DNA of 39,912 nt from contig JAHHGR010000043.1 in NCBI GenBank assembly GCA_019359725.1, positions 1 to 39,912 of the forward strand, given 5' to 3'. This document shows, one piece after another, positions 31,351 through 39,211 of the stretch. How positions within the stretch are numbered: position 1 is the stretch's first letter; every line of letters starts with the position of its first letter. The notes under the pieces were generated by a model. The model was not told the DNA's origin, ran no database searches, and saw nothing but the letters and a program-made list of their open reading frames with translations. The DNA is from Aphanocapsa lilacina HA4352-LM1. GTDB lineage: Bacteria > Cyanobacteriota > Cyanobacteriia > Gloeobacterales > Gloeobacteraceae. The translations under genes and the position numbers were made by a program.

Positions 31351-33782
31351 GCGGCATCGTAGTCGCTGAGCAGCGCCTCGATGAATTCGTAGCTGTTGAA
31401 AGGCCGCAGGTCGTCGATCTTTTCGCCCACGCCCACAAAGCGAATCGGCAGCTGCAGTTGCTCGACGACGGCCAGGGCAATGCCTGCCTTGGCCGACCCG
31501 TCAAGCTTGGTGATCACTACACCGGTGAGTCCCGCGGTTTCGCCGAAGACCTTGGCCTGTTGCAGACCGTTCTGACCGGTGGTGGCATCGAGCACCAACA
31601 GCGATTCGATGTGGGCGTCGACCGCCTGCTTGTCGATAATGCGCCGCACCTTGGCCAGTTCGTCCATCAGGTTCTTTTTGTTCTGCAGGCGGCCTGCCGT
31701 GTCGACCAAAAGCAACTCGACCTCGCGGGCCTTGGCAGCGCTGATGGCATCGAAGACGACTGCGGCCGGGTCGGCTTTAGGAGAAGGGTTGGCCACTACT
31801 GTCACCCCGGAGCGCTCGCCCCAGATGGACAGTTGCTCGACGGCGGCGGCGCGGAAGGTGTCACCGGCGGCGATGAGCGTTTTGTAGCCGGAACGGGTGG
31901 CAAGAGAGGCAATCTTGCCGATGGTGGTGGTTTTGCCCACGCCGTTGACGCCGACGATGAGCCAGACGTTGAGTCGGCCGCGCCTGGGGGCAAAGGCGGT
32001 GGGATCGTCTCCTTCAAGTTCCAGTTGCTTGCGAAGCTGGGATTTGAGAAACGGCATCACCTGGTTGCCGGGGAGCGCTTCGCGGCGCACCCGCTCCTGC
32101 AAAGCGGCTAGAATGCGCTCACTGACTGTGATTCCCACGTCGGCCTGCAGCAATAATCCTTCGAGTTCCTCCAGTTCGTCCGGTCCAATGGGTCCGCGTC
32201 CGGCCAGCGCTTTGACGTTGTTGACCAGGCTGCGGCGCGTGCGCCCGAGGCCGAAGCGCAGTTTCTGCAGCCAGGTAATCTCCTCAACGGTGACATCCTC
32301 GGGACGACGACCCTGGGCGGCCAGCACCTCCGCCGACCACAAAAATCCGGCGTCCAGTTCAAAGCGGGGTTTCGCTTCTGCAGGCGGCGCCTGGAGCGCT
32401 TCCGGTTGAGGTGCGGGCGGTGCAGGCGGCGTCTGGAGCGCTTCAGGCTGGAGTGCAGGCGGCGCTTCGGGAGCGGCGAGCGGCTGGGCCACCGGCGGCG
32501 GTTCCGGGGTGCGGGGGCGGTTCAAAAAGCGCCGCCAATCGAAGACGGCCGGACCGGGCTCGGGCTCGGCGGCCTGGGCAGGCGCCGCTTCGGCGGCCGG
32601 AGGCTCGGATGCAGCCGCAGCCGGTGGTTCGGGGGACGGTTCAACCGTCGGCCTGCGGTTGAGGATGCGGCGCCAGTCGAACAGGGGCGCACTTGCGGGG
32701 GGTTCCGGCGGTGGTGCGGCCGGAGCCGGTGGCGAAGGCGGTTCCGGCGGGGCGGGTGGAGCGCTCTCAGCCGCAGCAGGCTGGACAACCGGCGGCTCTT
32801 CAACAGGGGGCACCACTTCGGCCGGCGGCAGCTCCTCGGCCACCGGCGCTGCCTCGACGGGCGGCGGTTGTTCTGCCGCCGGCGCTTCGACCGTTTTAGG
32901 CTCAAAAGCAGGCAGGACTTCCGGGGTAGGGGGTGCTTCGGGTACCGGTTCGGGTAGGGGCGGCCCCTCGACAGGAAGCTGTTCGGCCACCGGGATCTCG
33001 ACCGATTCAGGCTCGAAAAGAGGGGGAGCTTCAGGTACCGGCGGTTCCTCGACCGGGGCCGGTTCTGCTTCGGCTACCGGCGGTATCTCCACCGGCCAGG
33101 TTTCCACTGCGGCAATCGGCGGCACTTCAACAGGAGGTGGCGCTTCTGCAGCCGGCGGTAGCGGCGGCACTTCGATTGCAGGGGCTTCAATCGCCGCTTC
33201 CGCAGCCGGCGGCGGTTCGATCAGTGTGGGCGGAGCTTCGGCAATCGGCGGTTCTAGGACCGGCGGAGGCTCGACCGGGGCAGTGGGCTTGGTGCCGTAA
33301 AGCACTGCCTGCCAATCGAAAACGGCCGGACTGACCTGTGGCGGTTCTGGGGCGATGATTTCCGGGGCAGCGGGCGGCGGCGGCGGGGCAGGAGGGATAA
33401 CAGCCTCGGTTGTGGGCGCTGTGGTGGGCGGATGCGGTTCTGCCGGTGCGGCGGGTCTGGTGCCGTACAGAACCGCTTGCCAGTCGTAAGCGGGCGCACT
33501 CGGTTCCGGGGTGGGTGCAGGCGGAGCGGGCGAAGCCGCTGCTGCTGCGGGCGCTTCGAATGCGGCAGGCACTTGCGGCTCTACCGTCGGCTGCTCGGCC
33601 AGTTCCTGGTTGAGCTTTTCCTGGGCGAGGCGTGCCCACTTCATATAGTCGGGCTCGGCGGCCGGTTCTTCTACCGGCGCAGGCTGCTCCGCTTCGACCG
33701 GTGGCGTGGGCTGGGTTGGTTCGGGAGCCGGCTCTTCTTTTTTGTCTTTCTTGATGAAACGGTTGAACCAATTGAAGACCAT
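31347..33782 (-). CDS. ftsY: Signal recognition particle receptor FtsY with a giant Pro/Ala/Glu-rich N-terminus
   Basis: An 811-residue FtsY. The NG GTPase core occupies about 503-811: N domain (TWLQKLRFGLGRTRRSLV), G1 GVNGVGKTT at 611, DTFRAAAVEQL at 641, DTAGR at 694 and TKLDGSAKAG at 758, where the last Gly of the usual KGG is Ala. Residues 1-500 are low-complexity Pro/Ala/Glu sequence, far longer than common FtsY A domains. It starts with VFNWFNRFIKKDKK, a likely membrane-targeting helix, and contains four repeats of a (F/Y)DW(Q/R) motif at 99, 155, 368 and 414. The NG core docks SRP-ribosome complexes for membrane protein insertion. Confidence 0.95.
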   Translation of the reverse strand: MVFNWFNRFIKKDKKEEPAPEPTQPTPPVEAEQPAPVEEPAAEPDYMKWARLAQEKLNQELAEQPTVEPQVPAAFEAPAAAAASPAPPAPTPEPSAPAYDWQAVLYGTRPAAPAEPHPPTTAPTTEAVIPPAPPPPPAAPEIIAPEPPQVSPAVFDWQAVLYGTKPTAPVEPPPVLEPPIAEAPPTLIEPPPAAEAAIEAPAIEVPPLPPAAEAPPPVEVPPIAAVETWPVEIPPVAEAEPAPVEEPPVPEAPPLFEPESVEIPVAEQLPVEGPPLPEPVPEAPPTPEVLPAFEPKTVEAPAAEQPPPVEAAPVAEELPPAEVVPPVEEPPVVQPAAAESAPPAPPEPPSPPAPAAPPPEPPASAPLFDWRRILNRRPTVEPSPEPPAAAASEPPAAEAAPAQAAEPEPGPAVFDWRRFLNRPRTPEPPPVAQPLAAPEAPPALQPEALQTPPAPPAPQPEALQAPPAEAKPRFELDAGFLWSAEVLAAQGRRPEDVTVEEITWLQKLRFGLGRTRRSLVNNVKALAGRGPIGPDELEELEGLLLQADVGITVSERILAALQERVRREALPGNQVMPFLKSQLRKQLELEGDDPTAFAPRRGRLNVWLIVGVNGVGKTTTIGKIASLATRSGYKTLIAAGDTFRAAAVEQLSIWGERSGVTVVANPSPKADPAAVVFDAISAAKAREVELLLVDTAGRLQNKKNLMDELAKVRRIIDKQAVDAHIESLLVLDATTGQNGLQQAKVFGETAGLTGVVITKLDGSAKAGIALAVVEQLQLPIRFVGVGEKIDDLRPFNSYEFIEALLSDYDAA

Positions 33783-34135
33783 AGACGCCCCGTGACACCT
33801 CTGCTTTCAATCCTAGTGCGCACGCCGCGATCTACCAGGGGCACCCCGCCGCCGCAAACCGGCAGCAGACGGGCGGCACTCACCGGGCGAAGCGGCCTGT
33901 CTGCGGCGAGCAACGCCCACAGAAAAGGCCTTTCGCAGATCGCATATCTCGTCAAAGCGGAGCCTAAAGAGTTTTGGGCAATGGCCCAAAGAGTTTTGGG
34001 ACAAGGGATGTCCCCGCCTTCACACCAAACTACGAAGTTTGAAAACCAGATTGCCCAGGGCGATACCGAATCGAGCCATATCGCCTGCAAATCCTGTGCT
34101 CCAGATACCGTGCTCACAAATCAAAGGAGACGATT
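33783..34135. other. Intergenic region between ftsY and the head-S74 protein gene
   Basis: A 353-bp divergent region with no credible gene. It holds a 22-bp tandem repeat (separate entry) and the Shine-Dalgarno sequence AAAGGAG before 34136. I see no convincing promoter hexamers. Confidence 0.5.
33966..34009. repeat. 22-bp tandem repeat with embedded inverted repeat
   Basis: AAAGAGTTTTGGG occurs at 33966-33978 and again at 33988-34000, exactly 22 bp apart (two helical turns). Between them TTTGGGC (33973-33979) pairs with GCCCAAA (33984-33990) around a 4-nt loop. It sits about 130 bp upstream of the head-S74 gene and 180 bp upstream of ftsY. Confidence 0.55.
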
Positions 34136-35419
34136 GTGAAGTATTCATTGCTCATGCTGACGTCTTTGATGGCGTTGGTCGCAGGAACTTTGCCCACTTA
34201 TGCCCAAAGTTGGAACCTCACTGGCAACGCCGGCACCTCCGGCACCGGCAATCAGTTTGCCGGCACCACCGACAACAAGACGTTCTATCTCAAGGCCGAC
34301 TCGAAAACCGGACTGCGCATCGTACCGGCCGGCAGCGTGCCCAATCACGTCGGCGGCAGCTTCTACAACGCGGTGGGCACCGGGGTAAACGGCGGTGCCG
34401 TCGGCGGCGGCGGCTCACAAAACGATCCCCACACGATCACCGACAACTACAGCACCGTCGGCGGCGGTGCCCAAAACCAGGCGGGCGACGGCGCCGGGAC
34501 GGTCGAGGACGCCGCCTACGCCACGGTGGGCGGCGGGTTTGGCAACTTTGCTTCGGCCTTTTCGGCCACAGTGGGCGGTGGCTACGCCAACAGTGCCCTG
34601 CAAGGCGACTCGAGCGTGGCCGGGGGAGCTTTCAATCTTGCGGACGGGGAAGGTGCCGGCGTGGCCGGGGGGTTGTTCCACGACGCCACCGGCGATTACG
34701 CCACGGTGGGCGGAGGCTACGGCAATCTCGCCTCCGGTTACGTGTCTACCGTCGCCGGGGGCTACTTCGGCGAAGCGACCGGCTCCTACTCCGCCATCCT
34801 GGGAGGTTACTTCAACGAAGCGACCGGCAGCGGCAGCGTCGCCCTGGGCTGGCGGGCCAAATCGCTGCACTCCGGGGCCTTCGTCTGGAGCGACTCTTCG
34901 AGCGGCGATTTTTCCTCCACCGCCTCCCACCAGTTCCGCGCCCGCGCCTCGGGGGGCGTGACCTTCTTCACCAACAGCGCCGCCACCGTGGGCGCCACCC
35001 TTGCCCCCGGCTCCGGCTCCTGGGCGGTGGTGAGCGACCGCGCCCTCAAGGGCAACTTCGCCCCCGTAGACGGCGTGCAGGTGCTCGAAAAACTGGCCGC
35101 GCTTCCCATCGGCACCTGGAACTACACCAGCCAGGATGCGAGTGTGCGCCACATCGGACCCACCGCCCAGGATTTTCGCGCCGCCTTCGCGGTGGGCGAA
35201 GACGAGCGCCACATCAGCACCGTGGACGCCGACGGGGTGGCGCTCGCGGCCATCCAGGGGCTGCACCGGCTGGTGCAGTCCAAAGACGAGCAAATCCAAC
35301 AACAACAGCAACAGCTCGCCGCACTCCAGCGGCGCTTAGAAACCATCGAGCGCGTTGTCCAGGCACCACAGGCACCGTCCTACCGCGCGGCGGTTTACAC
35401 CCAGCCGGCTGACCGCTGA
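34136..35419 (+). CDS. Secreted Hep/Hag (YadA-head-like) protein with C-terminal S74 chaperone domain
   Basis: A 427-residue protein. Signal peptide at 1-24 (LMLTSLMALVAGTLPTYA). Residues about 100-240 are left-handed-coil head repeats of the trimeric adhesin type: ATVGGGFGNFAS, ATVGGGYANSA, ATVGGGYGNLASG, STVAGGYFGEATG, AILGGYFNEATG, ending VALGWRAKS. A beta region follows, then a Peptidase_S74 intramolecular chaperone domain from about 298 (VVSDRALKGNF, with the Ser300/Lys305 pair expected for autocleavage; then IGTWNYTSQD and HIGPTAQDF) and a final coiled coil (QSKDEQIQQQQQQLAAL). Likely a self-processing trimeric surface fibre. GTG start with AAAGGAG upstream. Probably cotranscribed with the next gene. 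Confidence 0.87.
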   Translation: MKYSLLMLTSLMALVAGTLPTYAQSWNLTGNAGTSGTGNQFAGTTDNKTFYLKADSKTGLRIVPAGSVPNHVGGSFYNAVGTGVNGGAVGGGGSQNDPHTITDNYSTVGGGAQNQAGDGAGTVEDAAYATVGGGFGNFASAFSATVGGGYANSALQGDSSVAGGAFNLADGEGAGVAGGLFHDATGDYATVGGGYGNLASGYVSTVAGGYFGEATGSYSAILGGYFNEATGSGSVALGWRAKSLHSGAFVWSDSSSGDFSSTASHQFRARASGGVTFFTNSAATVGATLAPGSGSWAVVSDRALKGNFAPVDGVQVLEKLAALPIGTWNYTSQDASVRHIGPTAQDFRAAFAVGEDERHISTVDADGVALAAIQGLHRLVQSKDEQIQQQQQQLAALQRRLETIERVVQAPQAPSYRAAVYTQPADR

Positions 35420-35447
35420 ATCTATTCCCACCAGAAGGAGCAAAACC

Positions 35448-35723
35448 ATGCATCTCTATCGCAAGTTTCCATGGGCGGCGGCGGTGTTGCTGTTGTCCGG
35501 TACCCCGGCCTTCGGCCAGAATCCGTCCCCGGTCGATCTGCAGGCCGAGGCGGCCTGCGCGCGGCAGCCGGGTCCGCTCGAGCGCGAAGCGCGGCAGCTA
35601 CGCCTGCAGACAATCGCCGCTTACGAACAGGGCGAAAAAGAACAGGCCCTCAGCCTGCTTCTCCAAAGACGGGCGCTGCAGCAGGGGGTGCGCCAGGAGC
35701 GTTCCGCCTGCCGCGGGCGCTAA
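35448..35723 (+). CDS. Small secreted helical protein, partner of the head-S74 gene
   Basis: A 91-residue protein with a signal peptide (FPWAAAVLLLSGTPAFGQ). The mature part is a single helical hairpin (LEREARQLRLQTIAAYEQGE, then LLLQRRALQQGVRQ) flanked by two cysteines that could pair. No family recognised. AAGGAG lies 7 nt before the ATG and the gene begins 28 bp after the head-S74 stop, so it likely shares its transcript; a chaperone or anchor role is speculation. Confidence 0.7.
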   Translation: MHLYRKFPWAAAVLLLSGTPAFGQNPSPVDLQAEAACARQPGPLEREARQLRLQTIAAYEQGEKEQALSLLLQRRALQQGVRQERSACRGR

Positions 35724-35806
35724 GGGGTGACGTTGGTCGGGCAACATGCCGTAGCGGCCTGCCCCTCGTATGGGGGGTTGAGCACGAACAGCGTGTAGGT
35801 GGCCAT
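35720..35806 (-). CDS. Possible 28-residue peptide
   Basis: ATG at 35806, preceded by GGGAGGAA about 10 nt upstream, encodes ATYTLFVLNPPYEG, a CCP pair and a C-terminal TNVTP. The frame is the same as the decayed coiled-coil gene after its two adjacent TGA codons. Its stop interlocks with the convergent secreted gene in the same 4-bp way as four other pairs here. No family is known; it may be a relic. Confidence 0.35.
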   Translation of the reverse strand: MATYTLFVLNPPYEGQAATACCPTNVTP

Positions 35807-35839
35807 GCACACCGGCAGTTCCTCCCGGGGTTCGCTTCA

Positions 35840-36346
35840 TCACAGGTCCAGTTCGCTCTCCTGGCCTAGTTCCGGCAATTCCGGTCCTCGGTACTCCTCA
35901 CGCCGCCCCTCATTCCATTCCTGCAGATGTTGCTCATGGAAAGCCCGTTTTTGCTGTTTATTTTGCCACCAGTACTCCTGTTGCTGTTTCTGGTGTTGCC
36001 ATTCTTCTAAACGGTTCTGGCACTGCAGTTCCGACAACTCGCGTTGGCGGCGTTCCCATTCTTCTTTCTGTAGATTCCATCACTGTTCAAGCTTTTCGCA
36101 ACCGATTTCCCAGTCACGCCGGTCTTTTTCGCGCTGCAATGCGAGGCTCCAGGTCGTGCCACGCTTGAGGGCCTCCCTGCGGGCCGCTTCGACGCCCGCA
36201 GGGCTTTGCGCCCAGTCGCGCTCCGCTTCGAGTTCAATGAGTTCGAGGACTGGTTTTAGCGAAGACAGTCCCTTGTGCGCACGCCGCAGGTTTTCAATAA
36301 GACGCTCCCGTGTCTCGGCATCCGGGATCATGAGTTGTGGGTTCAT
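35840..36346 (-). pseudogene. Coiled-coil protein gene interrupted by an in-frame TGA
   Basis: ATG at 36346 (GGAGG about 6 nt upstream) opens a helical protein (MIPDAETRERLIENLRRAHK, then ELEAERDW-type helix) that runs 88 codons to a TGA at 36080-36082. In the same frame, without any shift, the sequence continues as highly charged coiled coil (WNLQKEEWERRQRELSELQ, then QNRLEEWQHQKQQQEYWWQN) to TGA at 35840. The uninterrupted product would be 168 residues. The likeliest reading is a nonsense mutation; UGA readthrough or two coupled genes (TTG restart at 36037) are alternatives. Function unknown. It lies behind an HTH gene and a micro-ORF. Confidence 0.6.
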
Positions 36347-36365
36347 GGCAGCCTCCACTCGTCCT

Positions 36366-36437
36366 TCACCTCCCGGATTGTCTGAGGGGCTCAATGCGCA
36401 GATTGACCTCGGCAAGTACGTCCAGCAGTGCTTTCAT
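36366..36437 (-). CDS. Possible 23-residue micro-ORF
   Basis: ATG at 36437 overlaps the HTH gene stop (ATGA), with GGAG 8 nt upstream. It encodes MKALLDVLAEVNLRIEPL and ends at TGA 36366, 20 bp before the coiled-coil gene. Coupling on both sides suggests a real cistron, but it may be a relic. Confidence 0.35.
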   Translation of the reverse strand: MKALLDVLAEVNLRIEPLRQSGR

Positions 36438-36673
36438 AGTAGCGGCTCCACGTATGGCGGCTGTCGTGCTTGTGCTTGTGCTCGGCGCGCCTGCCACCGC
36501 CGGCGGCTGAGGGTGGTCTGGGAGATACCGAGGTCGCGGGCGATCCGGTAAGTGGACTTGTCGGATTGCTCGCTAATCCGGACGGCTTCGGCGCGTTGCT
36601 CGGGTGTGTATAGCGGTTGTGGTTTGGTTGTCGTGGGCTCCTCCTCACTTTTGAGTCTACGGGGAGTGTCCAC
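36434..36673 (-). CDS. HTH protein resembling a transposase OrfA
   Basis: A 79-residue basic protein. Residues about 22-60 form a helix-turn-helix like that of IS3-type OrfA proteins: LYTPEQRAEAVRISEQSDKS, then YRIARDLGISQTTLSRRRWQ. OrfB/DDE sequence is absent downstream and no terminal repeats are seen, so it is either a transposase remnant or a small repurposed DNA-binding protein. The start is GTG at 36673, without a good ribosome site. It heads a minus-strand run of coupled small genes. Upstream, 36674-36904 holds nothing I can identify. Confidence 0.55.
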   Translation of the reverse strand: MDTPRRLKSEEEPTTTKPQPLYTPEQRAEAVRISEQSDKSTYRIARDLGISQTTLSRRRWQARRAQAQARQPPYVEPLL

Positions 36674-36904
36674 ATAACCCGGGCAAGCTCAAAAGCGGCT
36701 TGGACCTGCACGACGTTCGCCCATTCTCCACAGCGCCCTTTCAGTAGCCATCCGTCCGGTTGGCCGCTTGCCGCGAAACTGGGCTACAGGATGGCGCGTA
36801 TGTTTGGCGATTGAAGATGCTCTTGAAAGCAGCGTCCGCGGGCCTCTCGATTGAGCGTGGACAAAAATTCACCACAATTGCGGTAGCAGATTACACTGAG
36901 AGCC

Positions 36905-37687
36905 ATGGCCACCACACACACGACCATCGAATGGACGGACAAAACCTGGAATCCGGCCACCGGTTGCACCAAAGTCAGTCCGGGTTGTCGCTATTGCTAT
37001 GCCGAGGCGATCACCAAGCGATTTAAGAACCATTTTGAGCACGGCTTTCAATTTAGTCTGCACCCGCAAAGGCTACTGGAGCCAGCTCGGTGGCGCAACC
37101 CCAGCCGCGTCTTTGTCAATTCGATGAGCGACCTGTTTCACGAACAGATGCCTCTAGATTATTTACTGAAAATTTTTCAGGTCATTGCCGCAACACCACA
37201 GCACGTCTATCAGGTACTTACCAAGCGCCACGAGCGCCTCGGCGAGCTAGCGGCGCAGTTGCCATGGCCTGAGAATTTGTGGATGGGTGTATCTGTCGAA
37301 AATCAAAATTATGTCCATCGGCTCACTTATCTTAGGCAAATTCCGGCCAGGGTGCGTTTCCTATCGTGCGAGCCGCTTTTGGGGCCGCTGCAGATGGACC
37401 TAACCGGTATCCACTGGGTGATCGTCGGTGGAGAATCTGGTCCAAAGCACAGGCCCATCGATCCGCAGTGGGTGCGAGACATTCGGCAGCAAACCCACGA
37501 CGCGGGAGCGGCCTTTTTCTTCAAGCAGTGGGGAGGACACACGGCCAAGGCCGGAGGGCGGATGCTGGACGGACATTTGTGGGATGAGATGCCTGCGGCC
37601 TGGGAGGAGCATCTGGCTTGGCTGCAGAACCACCGCCTTCACTTCAAGCGTTCTGTGCCGACGACAGATCGGGGAAACTTACGATGA
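36905..37687 (+). CDS. Three-Cys-motif protein (DUF5131, phage Gp37/Gp68 family)
   Basis: A 260-residue protein of the Gp37/Gp68 (DUF5131) family. The N-terminal TIEWTDKTWNPATGCTKVSP and the cysteine cluster C21, C28, C31 (CX6CX2C, with YCYAE) suggest a radical-SAM-like iron-sulfur site. Other landmarks: FVNSMSDLFHEQMPLDY, QVLTKRHERL, WMGVSVENQ, FLSCEPLLGPL, IVGGESGPKHRPI and FFFKQWGG. The catalytic reaction is unknown. The family is common on phages and mobile elements and often adjoins TcmP, as here. ATG at 36905. The 3' end overlaps convergent tcmP by 44 bp. Confidence 0.88.
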   Translation: MATTHTTIEWTDKTWNPATGCTKVSPGCRYCYAEAITKRFKNHFEHGFQFSLHPQRLLEPARWRNPSRVFVNSMSDLFHEQMPLDYLLKIFQVIAATPQHVYQVLTKRHERLGELAAQLPWPENLWMGVSVENQNYVHRLTYLRQIPARVRFLSCEPLLGPLQMDLTGIHWVIVGGESGPKHRPIDPQWVRDIRQQTHDAGAAFFFKQWGGHTAKAGGRMLDGHLWDEMPAAWEEHLAWLQNHRLHFKRSVPTTDRGNLR

Positions 37688-38789
37688 GATGGTCGGCCAT
37701 CGTCCCTTTTCTACGGGTTCCAGTGGTCGCGCGCACTTGAATCTTGCCCTGGCGCTCCAGTTCAAGCAGTGCGGCTTTGTAGTTTTTGCTCACGTAGGGT
37801 GTATCGACGTGGTGGCGCAGGAAGACCTGCTCCACGCTAAGGCTTTGGCCTGCGTAGCGTTGCAGCAATTCGTCCGCCAGGGTATCTAGAGGGCGAGACA
37901 TCTCAAAAAGAAGCCTTCGTTGTGGGGGAGCGGGGGCATATTCGAACGTCGGAACCCCTTGATTCGAATGGCTACTCTCGTTGGCCATCACGTCTTTCAT
38001 CAGGATGTAACCGCGCTCGGCTTTGGAGACAAATACGATGTAATGGCTGGTGCGGCCACCGGAGGCGTTCTTGAAGCGAAAGGGCAGCACATACCTGCCG
38101 CCGGCTTTGAGCGCCTGAGAGAGTGCCTCGACCACCGCGAGTTCCCGCTCCTGCGAGGGTAGAACTGCCACCTGCTCGCGCAGAGTTTGCGCTCTGGGTG
38201 GGCCAAACAGGGCGTCCATGTGGGCCTTGACGGCGGGGTTGGCGAGTCCCATCGAGACCCGGTTGTAGTTGAAAAAGAAGATACTGTCGCAGCCCCAGTC
38301 TTTGAGGACGGAGTTGATCAGCTCCAGGGACAGCCCCTTGTATCCCCACGGATCGACAAAGAACAGCGTCGGCACAAAGTTGATCTGCTTGAAGCGGCGG
38401 GCAAGATTTTCGCCCACATCCTCGTTCCAGATTTCCGGGGCATAGCGCAGGCTTTTGATGCCAGGAAGATCTTGAATTGCTTGCCGCAAGGTTTCGCAGG
38501 CGGCGCCGTCTTTGTCGTTGAAAATCGTGACCAGCATCTGCCGCAGCCTGGGGTCGGCGACAGCCTGCGCCAAAACCTTCAGCGGTGTCGATGGGGCTCC
38601 ATCTGCGTATTCACCGGGGCCGCAGAACAGATCGATATAGGCAATCCTGCTGCTGGAGCGCTGCGGATACTTCCGCGCCGTGCTAATCATCACCTGTGCC
38701 CAAGCCCAAAAATACTTCGAGACGATCGCCGACTTGACCTGCGATTGCTCGGTGGACTCGTCAAAGAAAGATGCGTCGGCCACGGTCAC
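37644..38789 (-). CDS. tcmP: Three-Cys-motif partner protein TcmP
   Basis: A 381-residue TcmP-like protein. The N-terminal half resembles a SAM-dependent methyltransferase: YIDLFCGPGEYADG at about 51-64 (motif I-like) and FFVDPWGYKGLS at 144-155, reminiscent of the DPPY motif of adenine methyltransferases, with DPWG in place. YFWAWAQVMISTA, FFFNYNRVSMGL and a C-terminal winged-helix-like end (LLELERQGKIQV) follow. The family is named for neighbouring three-Cys-motif proteins; its activity is not established. GTG start at 38789 (GGAGGAAGG upstream); a second GTG lies 6 nt on. It faces the DUF5131 gene tail to tail. Confidence 0.88.
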   Translation of the reverse strand: MTVADASFFDESTEQSQVKSAIVSKYFWAWAQVMISTARKYPQRSSSRIAYIDLFCGPGEYADGAPSTPLKVLAQAVADPRLRQMLVTIFNDKDGAACETLRQAIQDLPGIKSLRYAPEIWNEDVGENLARRFKQINFVPTLFFVDPWGYKGLSLELINSVLKDWGCDSIFFFNYNRVSMGLANPAVKAHMDALFGPPRAQTLREQVAVLPSQERELAVVEALSQALKAGGRYVLPFRFKNASGGRTSHYIVFVSKAERGYILMKDVMANESSHSNQGVPTFEYAPAPPQRRLLFEMSRPLDTLADELLQRYAGQSLSVEQVFLRHHVDTPYVSKNYKAALLELERQGKIQVRATTGTRRKGTMADHLIVSFPDLSSAQNA

Positions 38790-38879
38790 CCCTTCCTCCG
38801 AAAAGCATCCCGTGTTCTCCTATCCAGGATAAACGATGAACCGGTCGCCCTAGACGCCAACTGCCGAGCTACATCCGGC

Positions 38880-39211
38880 TCAGAGGGGCAGAAACCACAC
38901 GCGGTCGGCAATTTCCATTGGCTCCATGGCCTTGGCAACAATCTCCAGATCGTTCACGCACTCTCCGATGCTGGCCCGCATCGGATGCGCGTAGATGATG
39001 CCGCTTCCTGCCGCCGTTGCGCCTCGACCAGCAAATCATCGTCCCGGGTGAAAAGAACCCGTCCCAGTTGGATAGCGCGATCGAGCACGGCAGAGTCCGA
39101 GGTTCCACCCCTGCCATCTTCGACCACTGAGAGCACATCCACGCCCCGGCGGCGGAGTTCCCGCATCACCGGTCCGGGAACATTTTCATTGAAGTAGTAA
39201 GCAAGGCTCAG
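38880..39211 (-). pseudogene. DUF5615 PIN-like toxin gene, frameshifted
   Basis: Two frames make one DUF5615 (Mut7-C-like PIN) protein. The first reads YYFNENVPGPVMRELRRRGV, LSVVEDG, AVLDRAIQLGRVLFTRDDD and stops being family-like after QRRQ. From about 39007 a shifted frame gives GIIYAHPMRASIGECVNDLE and ends in WFLPL at TGA 38880. The total length is one base short of 111 codons, so a single-base deletion near 39005-39012 explains it. The usual early Asp of the DE motif is Asn here (FNEN). The start would be CTG at 39211 overlapping the DUF433 stop (CTGA), perhaps a mutated ATGA. The toxin is probably dead. Confidence 0.75.

Noticed and set aside
34039..35412. 457-codon second plus-strand frame over the head-S74 gene
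   Set aside because: Arg/His/Gln-rich product from another frame of repetitive GC-rich sequence; the accepted frame has signal peptide and domain motifs.
36080..36082. In-frame TGA read as selenocysteine
   Set aside because: No selenocysteine insertion hairpin was evident downstream and no redox motif surrounds the codon; a nonsense change is simpler.
36434..36904. A complete insertion sequence around the HTH gene
   Set aside because: No second transposase frame, no terminal inverted repeats and no target duplication could be found; only an OrfA-like domain remains.
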